Assembly: GCA_963669155.1 (NCBI GenBank)
Contig: OZ022594.1
Coordinates: 5,197,795 to 5,261,794 of the forward strand
DNA length: 64,000 nucleotides
Source: Arbacia lixula
Taxonomy: Eukaryota > Echinodermata > Echinoidea > Arbacioida > Arbaciidae
Reading direction: 5' to 3'
Below are positions 47,584 to 59,880 of the stretch, in pieces. Within the stretch, counting starts at the first letter, position 1; each line of letters begins with the position of its first letter. The notes below the pieces were generated by a model that was not told the DNA's origin, ran no database searches, and saw only the letters and a list, made by a program, of their open reading frames with translations. Position numbers and translations under genes: made by a program.

Positions 47584-48301
47584 TAGCCTGCCTGGCTTTC
47601 ACACTGTTTGACATGAATCCAAATTGAAAGAAAGAAAAGTTTAGCTATCAGGAGACTATCAAACATTTCGTCATTCTCATCTCTTCTCAGTCCATCTAAG
47701 CTAGAGAAGAAAATGTAGTGACTAAATTGATAGTCTACTGTAGCCAGACCCTTTTATTAAAGGGGAAGTTCACCCTGAAATTATTTTGGTTTCAATAAAA
47801 AGAGACAAATGAAAGAAACATATTAGTGAAGGTTTGACGAAAATCAGTCTAAGGAAAAGAAAGTTATTTGATTTTAAAATTTTGATTTTGTGACGTCACG
47901 TGCGAGGTGCTCTCCCAAATGTTGTGTACAAAATAAGTCAATAAATTGCTTTTTTCTGTTTTTGACAACGGAATGATTTTTTTTTGTACAGGTATGTGTG
48001 AATACGTATTTCTAATAATGTATCAAATGCACAAGTAAAAGGATGCCTATCTTTGTGAGAAAATGCACATTTTCGAAAGAAATTGTACACAACTATATGG
48101 GAGAGCACCTCGCATGTGACGTCACAAAATCAAAACTCTAAAATCAAATAACTTTCTTTTTCTTTAACCAATTTTCGTCAAACCTTCACTCATATGTTTC
48201 TTTCCTTTGTGTCTTTTTATTGAAACCAAAATAATATCAGGGTGAACTTCCACTTTAAATAGTTTGGTTAAAAAATGTTCAACAGCCCGGAAACCAGGCT
48301 A
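47584..48301. mobile_element. MITE family A copy, interrupted by a TTAA element
   Basis: TAGCCTGCCTGGCTTTCA opens the copy and it reads through GTCTACTGTAGCCAGACCC to 47760. It resumes at 48259 with TAGTTTGGTTAAAAAATG and ends AACCAGGCT. Without the insert it is about 220 bp, normal for the family. Confidence 0.85.
47761..48254. mobile_element. TTAA MITE family G, complete copy (494 bp)
   Basis: TTAA sits at 47757-47760 and 48255-48258. The ends AGGGGAAGTTCACCCTGA and complement begin arms complementary for over 150 bp. Each arm carries TGACGTCA (47891-47898 and 48117-48124) followed by GGTGCTCTCCCA or its complement. It has no coding capacity. Confidence 0.9.
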
Positions 48302-48932
48302 GTTGAAGTCTGACCCTGCCATAAGAGTGTGAGTATCCATGTTATACCACTGTGTTCTTATAAGGGGCCCCCATATGCTATGACGAGGGGCCCCTATTAT
48401 GTCTATACCCTAATTGAACTTTGATGTAATTGAGCTCCGATCCGTCAGATATCACCTCTCTTGACATCAGGCTATGGTTTCAAACAGCTGTGTCGCAGTG
48501 ATGGTGGGGCTATTGCGCGATCATCATGGTCTTAGTTTGCAGACAGTAGCCCTTAGCAGTTGGTCAACCCAAACAATAGCCCTGTTTATATTCCATAATT
48601 ATGATAATACCGCTATTATTGTTGAATCACATCAGTAAGGAAGATTCCAGCAAGCCTCTAAAAAAAACGTATACACAGAAAAGCCGGAATATTGTGGTGT
48701 TTTGAACAGCTGTACTTTCTCCACATCCCTGACATGTACCGTTCATAGCCTTACAAGCCGTTATGAGCGGTGCAATTAGCCAGAGCGAGAAACACGAGGC
48801 GCATCAATCCGCAAAATAGCCACAAAATTAGCAGAAGAAAGGAGGTAGCAAATACAGCATTATTTCATATACGCAGCTATCAGTAATACAGCGGCCATTC
48901 AAGAAACCCTGTTGTTACTGATACGGAGTGCT
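48302..48932. other. Unique intron sequence
   Basis: Moderately GC-rich at 48420-48560 and 48740-48900, with no repeat relatives. No exon is supported; it may include regulatory DNA. Confidence 0.3.
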
Positions 48933-49116
48933 TTAGTGCTTGGTACTGAAAGTGTTAAACAGTGCTTGGTGCTGAAAATGTTAAACAGCGCTTGGTACTA
49001 AGTGTTAAACAGTGCTTGGTACTGAAAGTGTTAAACAGTGCTTGGTGCTGAAAATATTAAACAGTGCTTGGTATTCAAAGTGTTAAACAGTGCTTGGTAC
49101 AGAAAGTGTTAAACAG
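48933..49116. repeat. 26-bp minisatellite, seven units
   Basis: The unit CAGTGCTTGGTACTGAAAGT plus GTTAAA is repeated with point changes; one unit is 24 bp. Confidence 0.92.
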
Positions 49117-49402
49117 AGCTAATCCAGGGAATCGCACTAGTCTCCCATCTACGGGTCGTGAGAGACTCTAGGTAGAGAGTAACCCCATATCAATTCGGCA
49201 ACCATATTGACTCTTCCTCCTCCTGTCCCTGCTAGACGAGTGCGCAGTGCTTGCTGTTCGCTGTTGACATACCAAATTTCTCCCTATTTGCAAAGGCCTC
49301 TATTTAGTCTTCATATGGAGGAGTATGTACGTGTACAAGGAGTATTGTGAATATTGAATAGTAGAAGGCACAATCCCTAATGCACTTTCTTGAATTGTCT
49401 CT

Positions 49403-49403
<1 letters not shown>

Positions 49404-49433
<30 letters not shown>

Positions 49434-49437
49434 GAGG

Positions 49438-49469
<32 letters not shown>

Positions 49470-49474
49470 GAGAG
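49404..49474. repeat. (GA)n microsatellite
   Basis: Nearly perfect GA dinucleotides with a few T or A interruptions. Confidence 0.95.
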
Positions 49475-50286
49475 TGGTATTATTGCTACCGTATTTCTGA
49501 CCCAGTGAGAGTCAGTCACCCATGTTCTCTTTATGCACAAACTCACACAATACAAACTATGTTTTTTGAGATGATTTATTATACAACTGCAAATTCAGTG
49601 TGAGATATGGACATCATCATATGATTGTCATGCTATCAATATCTTCTACAATTGATAACTATACTGGCGATTACAATATTGAATAATAGAATTAAGTGGC
49701 ATAGACTTACATCGAGAGGTAATTTTTAATTTCGTTCATGAGATATTGTCAGAATAAAAATGTTCCCTGATGATGTCTGATATCATTAGTAGATATGAAA
49801 GTCTTGAGGAAATGTAAAATATTTTTCAAGGTCAGTAATTTCTGTTTGAAAGCAAGAATGTGCCTAGGTGATGTTATTTGGCACATGGAAAAGTATTTTT
49901 GTAGCTCACAGATTTTTAGAAGCAAATGGAAAATAACATATTTTCTTCCTTTTTGTCTACCATATCCTTAGAGGGGTTATTCTAACTCATGGTGTCTCTT
50001 TGATATTACATGATGTTCATAAAGTGCAATGTGCCCCCATTTTTTCTTGTTCACTGCTGACAATCTTAATCCAGACACTTAATCCTAAAAGCCCTAGCTT
50101 TTCTGACTTGTTCCCACCTTAATCCTAATACTTTAATCCTCAACCCTAGATCTTAAATTGTGCTCACACACGAAATTCAAATAAGACCAAAAGGGAGTAC
50201 AAACTTTAGACCCGTCTTATAAAGAGTTTTCATTGATCTGAAGATCTGAATTAATCGCAAGTTAATTGTTAGAACAAAAAGGAGTA
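49475..50286. other. Unique AT-rich intron sequence
   Basis: Words like CTTAATCCTAA and AACCCTAGA near 50065-50155 look telomere-like but are too diverged to call. Confidence 0.35.
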
Positions 50287-50513
50287 TACGCTACAGCTTA
50301 AAGGAATTGGCATCGGGTAAAGGGAAAGGGAAGAAAGGGCAGTTTTGAACCTTGGTATATCTTGTAAAGTTCAACATGAAACACATTGCTTTTTAGGCTA
50401 AAGCATCTTGTTTCATGCTGAACTAGACAAAATATACCGCGGTTTAAAACTGTGGCTCCTTCCCTTTTGTCCCTTTCCCTTTCCCTACGCCAATTCCTTT
50501 GAGCTGTAGTGTA
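50287..50513. mobile_element. Palindromic MITE family E copy 2 (227 bp)
   Basis: TACGCTACAGCTTAAAGG and the complement of TTTGAGCTGTAGTGTA bound arms that match the copy at 13225. The centre lies near TTTTTAGGCTAAAG. Confidence 0.85.
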
Positions 50514-50529
50514 TATCTTGTGATGTCCT

Positions 50530-50665
50530 GCATTTATTCTGAACGGGAAGACTAAGGTGGGACTCCCCAGACAGACATCCCCAGAGTGTCTTTAATTGTT
50601 TGGAATGCGGCTAATGGGCACGGCCAATTACCCGCCACAGAAGCCTGGCAAGGTCACACGTAGCT
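50530..50665. other. Unique GC-richer block
   Basis: It contains AATTACCCGCCACAG and GGCTAATGGGC and is not repeated. It may be regulatory on composition alone. Confidence 0.2.
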
Positions 50666-51794
50666 AATCACTTATGGTAGACCTACATGATACGTGTTAC
50701 ATTCTTGTTATTCATGCAAGTACTGTAGCCTACACTGTCTTACCTTGTTGTAACAAATGAGATACATAGCTTCTTCCACAGAACACATGCTACTCAGTAG
50801 AATCCTGTTGACCGCTGAGATGACCATCTTACACTAATCATGTACAGTAGGCCTTCATCATGCGAATGCAAAGGTGATTACATTTGAAATTTTGCATACA
50901 AAGTACTGAGTACATGTACTTTAGCTCTCCCTTTGACAACTACTTAAGATGTAGCTTTTTCAACGTAAAACCAGAATATGCAGCACATGTTGCTGTAAAG
51001 AATATACTGTATTGTGGACTACTGTGAACAGATCTACCTTTTTTAGCAATAGGTAGTAGTAAATCAAGGTTCAAAACAATGAATGTTCTTCGTTAGAACA
51101 TTGTATGTTCTACATACATGTACTTTTTTATGAATGTTCTTCATTAGAACACTGTATGTTCTACGTACATGTACATGTACAAAGTAACACACAGACTGTC
51201 TTTCTTTGTAAGCCGATAGATTTTGCACATGTTACCACAATACATGTGATATTGATTGATGAGATGTGCATACAATGTGGATCTCCTACAGATTCATAAC
51301 ATCTGCATACAGTAGATCATTTCCATTCCTACTTGTAGCTGTTCATCTTGCTCGGATATGTACAAATCAAAACCAAACTTCAATGTGATACATATATTTG
51401 ATGCAAACCATCAATATGACAGATTTCAAAACAACTTCACCCCCCCCCCCCCATCTTCTATTTTATGTTTCTCTGTGTTTGTGCTTCATTTCCTTATTTG
51501 AAATGACTAAAGTTTCATTTCTATTAGATTTGATTCAATCTTGGTTTTCATGTACATATGGACATGTACTGAAAACCAATATGAGAGTGGACTGCGAATG
51601 ACGCGCTAGCCTGGTGATTGTAATGAGTGTCAGGGTGGGGAATAAATAAAAAATAAGATAAAAATATTTTTAAAGATATGAATGACTCATGAAAAGGAAT
51701 GGTCTGATACAATTAGATGCGGGTGTCCTTTCCTTAGATGCTCACAACTTGTTCTTTAGAAGTGCCCATACTTCAAACAGAAACAGGCAAGATT

Positions 51795-52075
51795 GAACAT
51801 GCTTCATACATCAAAAGAGAAGACTTAAATACATTCCTATGGTTTCCGTTATTTCCGATAAAAATCACAGCAAAGAGAATTAAGCAGATATGAATTGATT
51901 TGGCAGTCATAACATGAAGCCAGGAGTGAGCCCACATTTAAAACAGTCAAGATAGAACGCGCTTCATACTTTAGCAAAGACTTAACAAAATTGGTGATGA
52001 TCAAATTTCTATTACATGCGGTAAAAATCACAGAAAAAAGGAGAAGATGTGAATTGATTTGGCAGTCACAACATG
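51795..52075. repeat. Direct duplication, about 170 bp
   Basis: The segment with TAAAAATCACAGxAAA and TGAATTGATTTGGCAGTCA occurs near 51860 and again near 52025. Confidence 0.75.
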
Positions 52076-52149
52076 GAGAAAGTTCACTAACCAGGAGCGG
52101 GTTGGCTGGGTTGTGTGAGTGGATGCCCCTCTCCCACTGTGAGGACATG

Positions 52150-52790
52150 CCCCTCTTGATTGCACTTTCATTGCTCCCCAAGGACCAATGTCACTGGAGT
52201 CAACTAAATCTAATACCAGCGCCAGTAAAAATTCTAATGCCACTGTTGTACCATATCCATGTATGATGTGCACCAAATATTGTTCCACCATATGCTGTAT
52301 GTACACAACACACTTTCCCATGTTGTTTCAAACTTTTTACTATTTTACAGACAAGCTACTTGATCCTCAGGGACGAATTTCACTGGAGTAAAACCACACC
52401 TAATTTCAGTGTCAGTACCAGTGTTTTTCTGTGTTAATGTACACAAAATACTTGCTGTACAGTATGAATAAAAAAATTGAATAGCGCACTTTTACTGCTC
52501 CTCAACGACCCATTTCACTAGAGTAAATTAGCTCTAATACCAGTGTCAGAAGTTAAGAAAGTCAGTGTTTACCATGTTAATCTACACAACACACTTCCTG
52601 TATGGTTTCAGAAATTGAACCATTACCTTTCTTAAAAAAATTTAGAAGTTTAGAAAGTTAGAAACTTTTGTTCCTCATGGACCAATTTCACTAGAATAAA
52701 CCAAATCTCTTATCAGTGCCAAAACCAATGTTTTACCATATGTACACACAATATTTGCTATGTGAATTCAGATATTAAACTTTTGTCTTG
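52150..52790. repeat. Diverged tandem array, about 130-190-bp unit
   Basis: Four passages share CCxCAxGGACxAATxTCACT, AGAGTAAA, CTAATACCAGTG and TACACAACACACTT. They start near 52177, 52365, 52498 and 52672. Confidence 0.65.
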
Positions 52791-53439
52791 AACAAGGTGT
52801 CAAAGAAATACTAAAAGTTTTTTCTTTTCTACCCCCCCCCCCTTACCCCTTTTTATTGGTGTGCTCATTCTTTGGCAATGGAATGTGGGAATCACAGAAA
52901 TGAGAGAAAAGTGAGCTATTTATTCATGATGTACTGTTCACAAAGGGGATTGTACAATATCATATTAGTTGATTCATTTAGGAGATGATGTTGTTTACAT
53001 ATATTTGAATGTAAATCTATTAAACATCAAATACTGAAGAAAATATCATAAAATAAAGTCCCTGAGTAAAGGTGAAAGAAGAAAATAAAAACAGTCATAA
53101 TGTTTTTCATACCATGTGTGTACACAGTTAGTACCAGGTCATCTTTGTGGAAATTTCACCCCCATCCGGCGGCGGGCAGGGGCAAACTTTGCGCCATAAG
53201 TATTTGTCAGCCCCGGGGGCCAGACTCTGCGCCTCGCAGATCAACGGATGCTCATGTTGATATTTCCTTCAGGTTGTGTTCTCATAAGTGCATCCATCAG
53301 AATCTCTCCCCAATGGATGCCTCGTCTATTTTCCATATTTTTCTTTCCTTTCTTTCTCTTGAGGTTTGCCCTCATCGCCACCTCCAGAGTTGCAAAAAAA
53401 GAGCAAGGTATTTGGCATCATAGAAATAATCCATCTTAA

Positions 53440-53760
53440 AGGAAAAGCCCACCCTGAAGTTCAGTTCGATTTTAATAAAAGAAAACATATTAGTGAAGGT
53501 TTGGTGAAAATCCATCAAAGGATAAGAAGGTTACGATTGTTTTAAGTTTCAATTTTTTGTCATCGTATACAAGATGCTCTCCCATATATCGTGTACTCTT
53601 TTTTGTTGAAAATGCCAATTTTCTTAATAGGATTAACATTTTACCTATAGATGCATTTGATATCATTAGACCCACTTTTTCACACACACCTACATGTATA
53701 AAAGCTTTATTCCTTCATCAAAAATAGAAATAGAGCAATTTATGAAATTTGCACAACATC
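53440..53760. mobile_element. TTAA MITE family G, left part
   Basis: It follows TTAA (53436-53439) with AGGAAAAGCCCACCCTGAAG and shares GAAGGTTTGGTGAAAATCC and GATGCTCTCCCATAT with the complete copy. The right arm is lost or diverged. Confidence 0.7.
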
Positions 53761-54196
53761 TAGTAGGTGCGACATAGCATCAATAATGAAAAGAGTGGGC
53801 ATGGTCTATTCTGGCTTTGTTTCCATGGTGAAGCTACACTATACGAGAGTACTGCAAACGGCACCCAAAACTACAGGTATACTGATTTTCATTTGATTCA
53901 TGTCGACAACCAAAATAATTGAATATAACGGCATAAAAACAAACAAATTCAGAAACCATATACATTCCATTAGTATAACTTACAGAAGCATACAGAATTT
54001 AGTCAAACAGAAGGTGATATATTCATCCATCACTAAATCAAGGAGACGTAAACTCCTTAACTGGCCCCCGTATCTAAAGAGCTTATTTCACGCTGACGCA
54101 GAAGAAGGAGTTATGCAACACGGTGGTTATTTTCTAAGAAAGGTTTGATCATGCTGTTGTGCTGCTCAGTGATACAATCACATGAAGGCCTCAAGC

Positions 54197-54330
54197 TAGC
54201 CTTTCTTCCAGGCTGTTAAGACATTTCTGATCCCAACTGGCAAATAGCGTCTAGTACTCTGAGACTAGTCACTGTATCATTCTCTTCTTTTCTACGCGAC
54301 TAAGTCAGTCCTATGTGTCTACGACTGGAA
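54197..54330. mobile_element. MITE family A, truncated copy
   Basis: It begins TAGCCTTTCTTCCAGGCTG and continues through GAGACTAGTCACTGTATCAT. The far end is replaced by the adjacent TTAA element. Confidence 0.65.
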
Positions 54331-54344
54331 ATGTGACGTCACCT

Positions 54345-54792
54345 TGATGAGTTGATTTTCAAAGAAGAAGACACATGAAAGAAACCTATTAGTGAAGGTT
54401 TAACGGAAATCCGTCAAAAGTTATGATCTTTTAAAGTATAGATTTAATGACGTCATGTGCGAAGTGCTCTCTCATATGTTGTGTACAATTTGTTCAAAAG
54501 ATGTGCATCCTTGTATCTGTGCATTTGATGCATCATCAGAAATATGTTTTTACACAATATATACCTGTATGAAAGAAAAAAACAAACGTCAAAACAGAAA
54601 AAGAGCAATTTGTAATTATATTGTACTGATGATATGGGAGAGCACCTTGCACGTGACGTCACAAAATTAGTATTTCAAAAGATCATAACTTTCTTACTCT
54701 TTGACGGATTTCATCAAACCTTCACTAATATAAACTTCTGTCATGTTTCTGCTTGTATTAAAACCAACTTATCGTCAGGGTGAACTATCCCT
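54345..54792. mobile_element. TTAA MITE family G, near-complete copy
   Basis: The left tip is lost. The right end CAGGGTGAACTATCCCT is followed by TTAA (54793-54796). TGACGTCA occurs in both arms (54448-54455 and 54654-54661). Confidence 0.8.
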
Positions 54793-54839
54793 TTAAGTGT
54801 GGGGGAAAGCTTGTCTCAGGGGTCTGTGGATCATCTTAA

Positions 54840-55359
54840 GGACAGCCAGTCCCTTTTTCAGATCACCACAAAACCATCGAAACATTGGCAAAACATATAG
54901 AGAAGTGTTAGCAAGCTCTATATTCACAATTTGAAACTGATACATAGTCTAAAATTCAAATAATGCACGTAAACAACGTCTGATGAATAGTCTTTACATC
55001 AGACTCTTAGCAGTTTGTGTTGAAATATCTGCTTTATTGATTAATCTGCTTATTAAATTATAAAACGCATTATGAAAAAATTTGTTCTATGGAAGGAATC
55101 ATCTCCAAAGTTTAGTAGTTACTCATAAAATTAGGATTTCACACACGCATAATAACGACATATATACTGTAACAAAGACTAATACTTTTTTCGTAGTACG
55201 AAAAAAGTCAGTTGGAAATTTAACGGCTGAATTTTTTTACATATATAGTAAGCTTCAACATGCTATATTCTTAGAAATGGTCTTGAATCACACTTTCTTC
55301 AATTTACGATCGTGATAGACGATTTCAAATTTTAAGCTTGCAAAAGGGACCGACAATCT
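54840..55359 (+). mobile_element. TTAA MITE family J copy 1 (520 bp)
   Basis: TTAA lies at 54836-54839 and 55360-55363. The ends are GGACAGCCAGTCCC and GGGACCGACAATCT. The sequence matches 61005-61525 in reverse orientation over its whole length. It has no coding capacity. Confidence 0.9.
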
Positions 55360-55925
55360 TTAAGGTGTTGGTAATACCTCTGACCTATATGAGCCACATG
55401 CATGTATGTATATATACCTCAAGTTATGCAGACAGAGACATGTGTTAATCTGGATTTGCACTATACACAAGAAAATGTACATGTTGCTGAAATGTTCAAT
55501 ACATGATGTCGTTTTCAAATGGAAGACAAGAAAAAATCAAACAAAAAAGGTCCGAGTAGAGTTGTATCATGAGCTCGTTAAAAGTATGAGAGAAGTGAGC
55601 AACAAAGTGTCATACTTTTCAGATTTAGATTTCTATTGTTCTGTAAGGTACAAGTTAACCAGGCTTGCTCCTCCCATTTTATTCTGTTAGAGAGGGAAGG
55701 GTTGATTTTGTGGTAGAAACCAATATTGAATAATGGAAAGTTCTATTTTTCCTGAAAACTTGCCTCAGGTGAGAGAGATACATGTCTGTTTGCACAGTGA
55801 GTAGAAAAGGTGAAATATAATGATGAATTGAAAATAATCTTTTGACATTGGAGCGTAGAGAATAGGGAGTATGGTGGGCAGTCCTGAGTGTAAGGAGATT
55901 AATTATTCAAGGTGCTAATATCAGG

Positions 55926-55978
55926 CTAGGGGTAGGGTTAGGGTTTGGGTTTTGAATTAGGGTTAGGAGTAAGGTTAA
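55926..55978. repeat. Degenerate telomere-like TTAGGG run
   Basis: GGGTAGGGTTAGGGTTTGGG continues with TTAGGGTTAGGAGTAAGG. It is interstitial and short. Confidence 0.75.
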
Positions 55979-57375
55979 AAGTGCACAATCGTCAGTAATA
56001 ATGGGGAGTAGAGGTGCGTATATGTTTTGCGAAAGGCCTGTTGACCTGTACGCATAACGCGCTCACCGGTCTGGTAACATAACAGATCGAAGTCAACGAA
56101 CTTGACCAAAGCTACATGAAGGTTTTGGTGGATGGTAAAGATGCAATTTTTACACACACGTGCACACACCAATCATTGTGTGTGTATGCGCTATAGCTTT
56201 TCAAAGATTGCTGCTGATATCGCACATCCGCGAGATTGTGACTGTCAAAGTTTTATCTATCTTGAGGGTGGGGTTGCCTTCTACCAATGTGCACAGTTAA
56301 TCCAACAAGTTCTTGACAGGTGGAGCTTAAAACAAAATTATGATTTTCACCTCTTTTTTTTGATGAATAATGTAATGGAAATAATGTCCCTTTGTGCAAT
56401 CTGTCCTCCTCTTACCCATTGCCAATGAGCTTTGGTTAATCCAATCTTTGTCCCCATTACTTCCAATTTATCACATGACCTGGGGAGGGCCTGGCGCTGC
56501 CTTCACAACGTAATCACATTTCCTTCATCCCCATACTTCCAGAGCAGCTGTTTGATCCTCTCTCTTTTTCCAATTTTCTGCCAATGAGCTGCGTCCATGT
56601 ATGTGTGTACTACAACTCCAGGGTTGTGTTCACACAACAACAAAATCAGAGTAGAAACAGTGTTTCAAAACAGCATTTTTCAGTAGAGCTTTTCTAGCTG
56701 GATTTGTTGTTGTTGTAAATGTTAGTCGTAAACTTAAACATAGCTTTGATACCCCATTTTCAACTCATGGGAGCAGTGATTCTAATATCTTAGTAGAGCA
56801 ACACTGATCTTTAACATGGGATAAGTTTTGTTACACAGAGAGCAGTGCCCTTTTTGACTGTTTACCAAGGGACAAGTTGAGGGGAGAGCCCCTGCTAGAT
56901 ACACTCATGGAAAAAAATCTTGTAATCGCCTGCTATGAAACCAGCTTTCAAATAAGCGATCTGAAAAGTCCCAAAACATTGATTCTCTGCACTCAAAACC
57001 TTATAATTGCAGTCTAAGATAAATCCTCAAGTGTTGTTCCTCTTATATGGATTTTATCAGGCGGTTTACTCACAGTCCCACACATAGACAGATGAGTGTT
57101 GTCCATCACACTTCTACATGTAGAATTGATGTAGAGTAGTCTCATTGTGGTCAAGAGCTGCACCACAACAATATATTGATTAGATAAACTGTTGCTCCAA
57201 TTCGATTTGGGTGTATTATTTCTGGAAAAAGGCACATATCATGCATGATATTCAGAGAGTTAATGCTTTCTTGATGTCTGGAATAAAAACAGTTCTTTTC
57301 ATACCAAATAAACATTGAAAAACATTGTGGCAAGTTCTGCCTGGTATGAAAGAAGCTCTTAATGCATTTTTCAGG

Positions 57376-57591
57376 TAGCCTGTCTTCCAGGCTGTTTTGC
57401 ATTTCTAAATCAGATTATTGAATAGTAGAGTCTGGCTACAGTAGACTAATCATTCTCAATTTCTATTCCATCTTGCCCCAACTGAGAAAAAGTGAGAAAA
57501 GTGGAGAAGGACGAAGTGACTAGTTTTGGAAGTACCAGACCATTTTGTTTAGTTTGGATGAAATATGTCCAACAGCCTGCAGGTGAGGCTA
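57376..57591. mobile_element. MITE family A copy (216 bp)
   Basis: It starts TAGCCTGTCTTCCAGGCTG and ends CAGCCTGCAGGTGAGGCTA, with GTCTGGCTACAGTAGACTA inside. Confidence 0.8.
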
Positions 57592-59880
57592 AGTGAATGC
57601 AAGATGCCTGCTGGCGACTGCATGCTCATGCATTGGCCATGTAGCAGCAGCAAAGAGCATTGTCCTGCCCTGACCTTCCTACCAATGTGCTCTTTTTATT
57701 TTGAACTTTAGCAGCCAGTTTGGCACTGATATGATTGGGGTTTTTTGATTGAACATATTGCTATTAATGCTGTATTTGTTTTGTGGTTTAGGAGCCTCTT
57801 AACTTCATTGTATTTCTATATATCTTTACTGCAATTTAACTATTTAGAGACAAAAGTCATGAAACTTGTCAGAAATCAGCAGTATACCCCAACAATAATG
57901 TATATGAAATTTCACAGTCAAAGCTTCACAAACATTATCAGGAAAAGTGAAAAACTATCCTTTTGCCTTTGAACCACAGCAAGTAGCGTCTACATTCATA
58001 ACCGTATTGTCCCTCTCAGCACGCGATGCGAACAATTGCTCCCTTTGAAGGAATGCACCGTGCAACGGACCATATTGTACAGCGGATTCCGGTCTCTACG
58101 CTATAGGTTTCGGACGAACCAGTCCCAAAACCTCTTCAAAATCTTCCGACTTTGTTAAACCTTCAAACAAGACACACTGTCTTGAGGTGCAAAGAGTACA
58201 GTTTTGTGCCACATCAATCCCATTTGGGATTAGTTTATTCGGACAGAAAAGGTAAATGATATTTGATTTGATGTATATTCTTGAAAGGCCCAAGAAATGT
58301 CTATTTTATGCATGACTAGCAATGAAATAGCATCTTCATGCAGCACTCCTTTGCAAGTGCTCGATATGCAACTAGGAAGTATGGTTTCCAATCAAACAAA
58401 TTGCAGAGAATAACGAAAAAAAAACAGTTGACTCCATTTGGTTGTGAGAGACAATCTTTTGAATTTGATTCTAAATTGTCAGACATTTCACTAAATTCTC
58501 TATGCACCATTGAGGCATTTTTGCTCTGATAATACACACCATTCCAATAGGGCAGTGTGGACTGGCAGAGAAGAAGTTAAAGTAAAATACAGGAGGATGA
58601 CATGACTTGATGATCTTTTACTCCAGAAAGGCTACCTACTTGTAAACTGCGGTATTTTTCTGATGGAATGGAGAACTCATTTGATAGATCATTCTTGATC
58701 CACCCTACATGAAGCTCAAGTGAGAGCAGCGGCGTGATATTAATGGTTGTTAACCTATTTGACATCGTCTCAATCAATCTTTGTGTGGGGGTAATTGTGT
58801 GTGAAATTCACTTTGGCAGTGCGGGCGCTTCACTTCAACCCCCCTCGCTGGCTCGCAGAGGTGTGAAGACAGGTGTTTCCCTGCCAACCATTCACCATTT
58901 ACTGCCCCCCTTACCCCTCCCTCCCCATTCACCACTCTCATGCCGTTTAAAAGCTGCATTCCATTATGTCCAATCACCATCCATCATGAGGACTGTGAAC
59001 ACAGCTGATTGATGTTTAAAGGGTGTCCGTTCTACACAGAAAAATCAATCTATAAAACTACAGTATAAGCTCAAAACCACAGAAAGAATCGTGATGAAGT
59101 GGCATGTGAGATCAACATTTTCAGCTGACTGCAATCAAATACAGTCGATGATTGCAATCAATGTGTAGACATATGGAGCTGATTGTAATTTCATGCGAGT
59201 GAATCACAGTCAGGAATTGCTATCGATGTATAGACACATAAATGCTGATCGTATGTAAGGTTATAAGCTGAAAGTCACAGAAAGGGCATTGGAAATGTAA
59301 TGATTGAGTGGAGCATTCATGAAATCAACGTCATAGCTGATTTCTATTGATTGCAGTCAATTATTGCAATCACACAGGAGGACAGAAATGCACTACTAGT
59401 TGTCACCATAGCATTAGGGAAATAAGATTGACAATTTTTTTTTTGTTAAATGTCCTAGAGTGATAAAATGCACTGTTTCACAAATTAATAGATGTGCATG
59501 ATCTAAGGTAGATGGTCGTGTCCAGATTTTTAACAAATAATGATCAGAGATCTATATTTTCTGTAACAACTCTGACTTTTGACTTTAGTATTATGATCCT
59601 GTCTACAATGTCTTTTATGCCTTTTCTACTACATTTTGCTTACAATCAGCATGAGTGACAGCCTTCAATTTTCCCTCTCATTTTGATATTTTTAGGTGCT
59701 ATTTTTTTAAACAATAAACCTATCAACTTCATTTATATTGATTGTCATTGGTACGGAGTCTTACTGGAACAACTAGGAGTGGCTAATATGAAGCAACTGT
59801 ATTGAAAAATGATAGAAATGATTTTGACTTCCACAAAGCGTAGATGGTACATGTCTTTTTTTTTACGACATGTTTGAAGC
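57592..59880. other. Unique intron sequence
   Basis: The stretch at 58720-58880 is GC-richer and contains GGTTGTTAACC (58743-58753), a palindromic word. 59100-59370 has loosely repeated GCTGATTxxxxTCAxTxxTTGCAATCA-like words. No exon is supported. Confidence 0.35.

Noticed and set aside
53100..53423. 107-codon open frame in a GC-richer stretch
   Set aside because: There are no splice signals at sensible positions and no recognisable domain; composition alone explains it.
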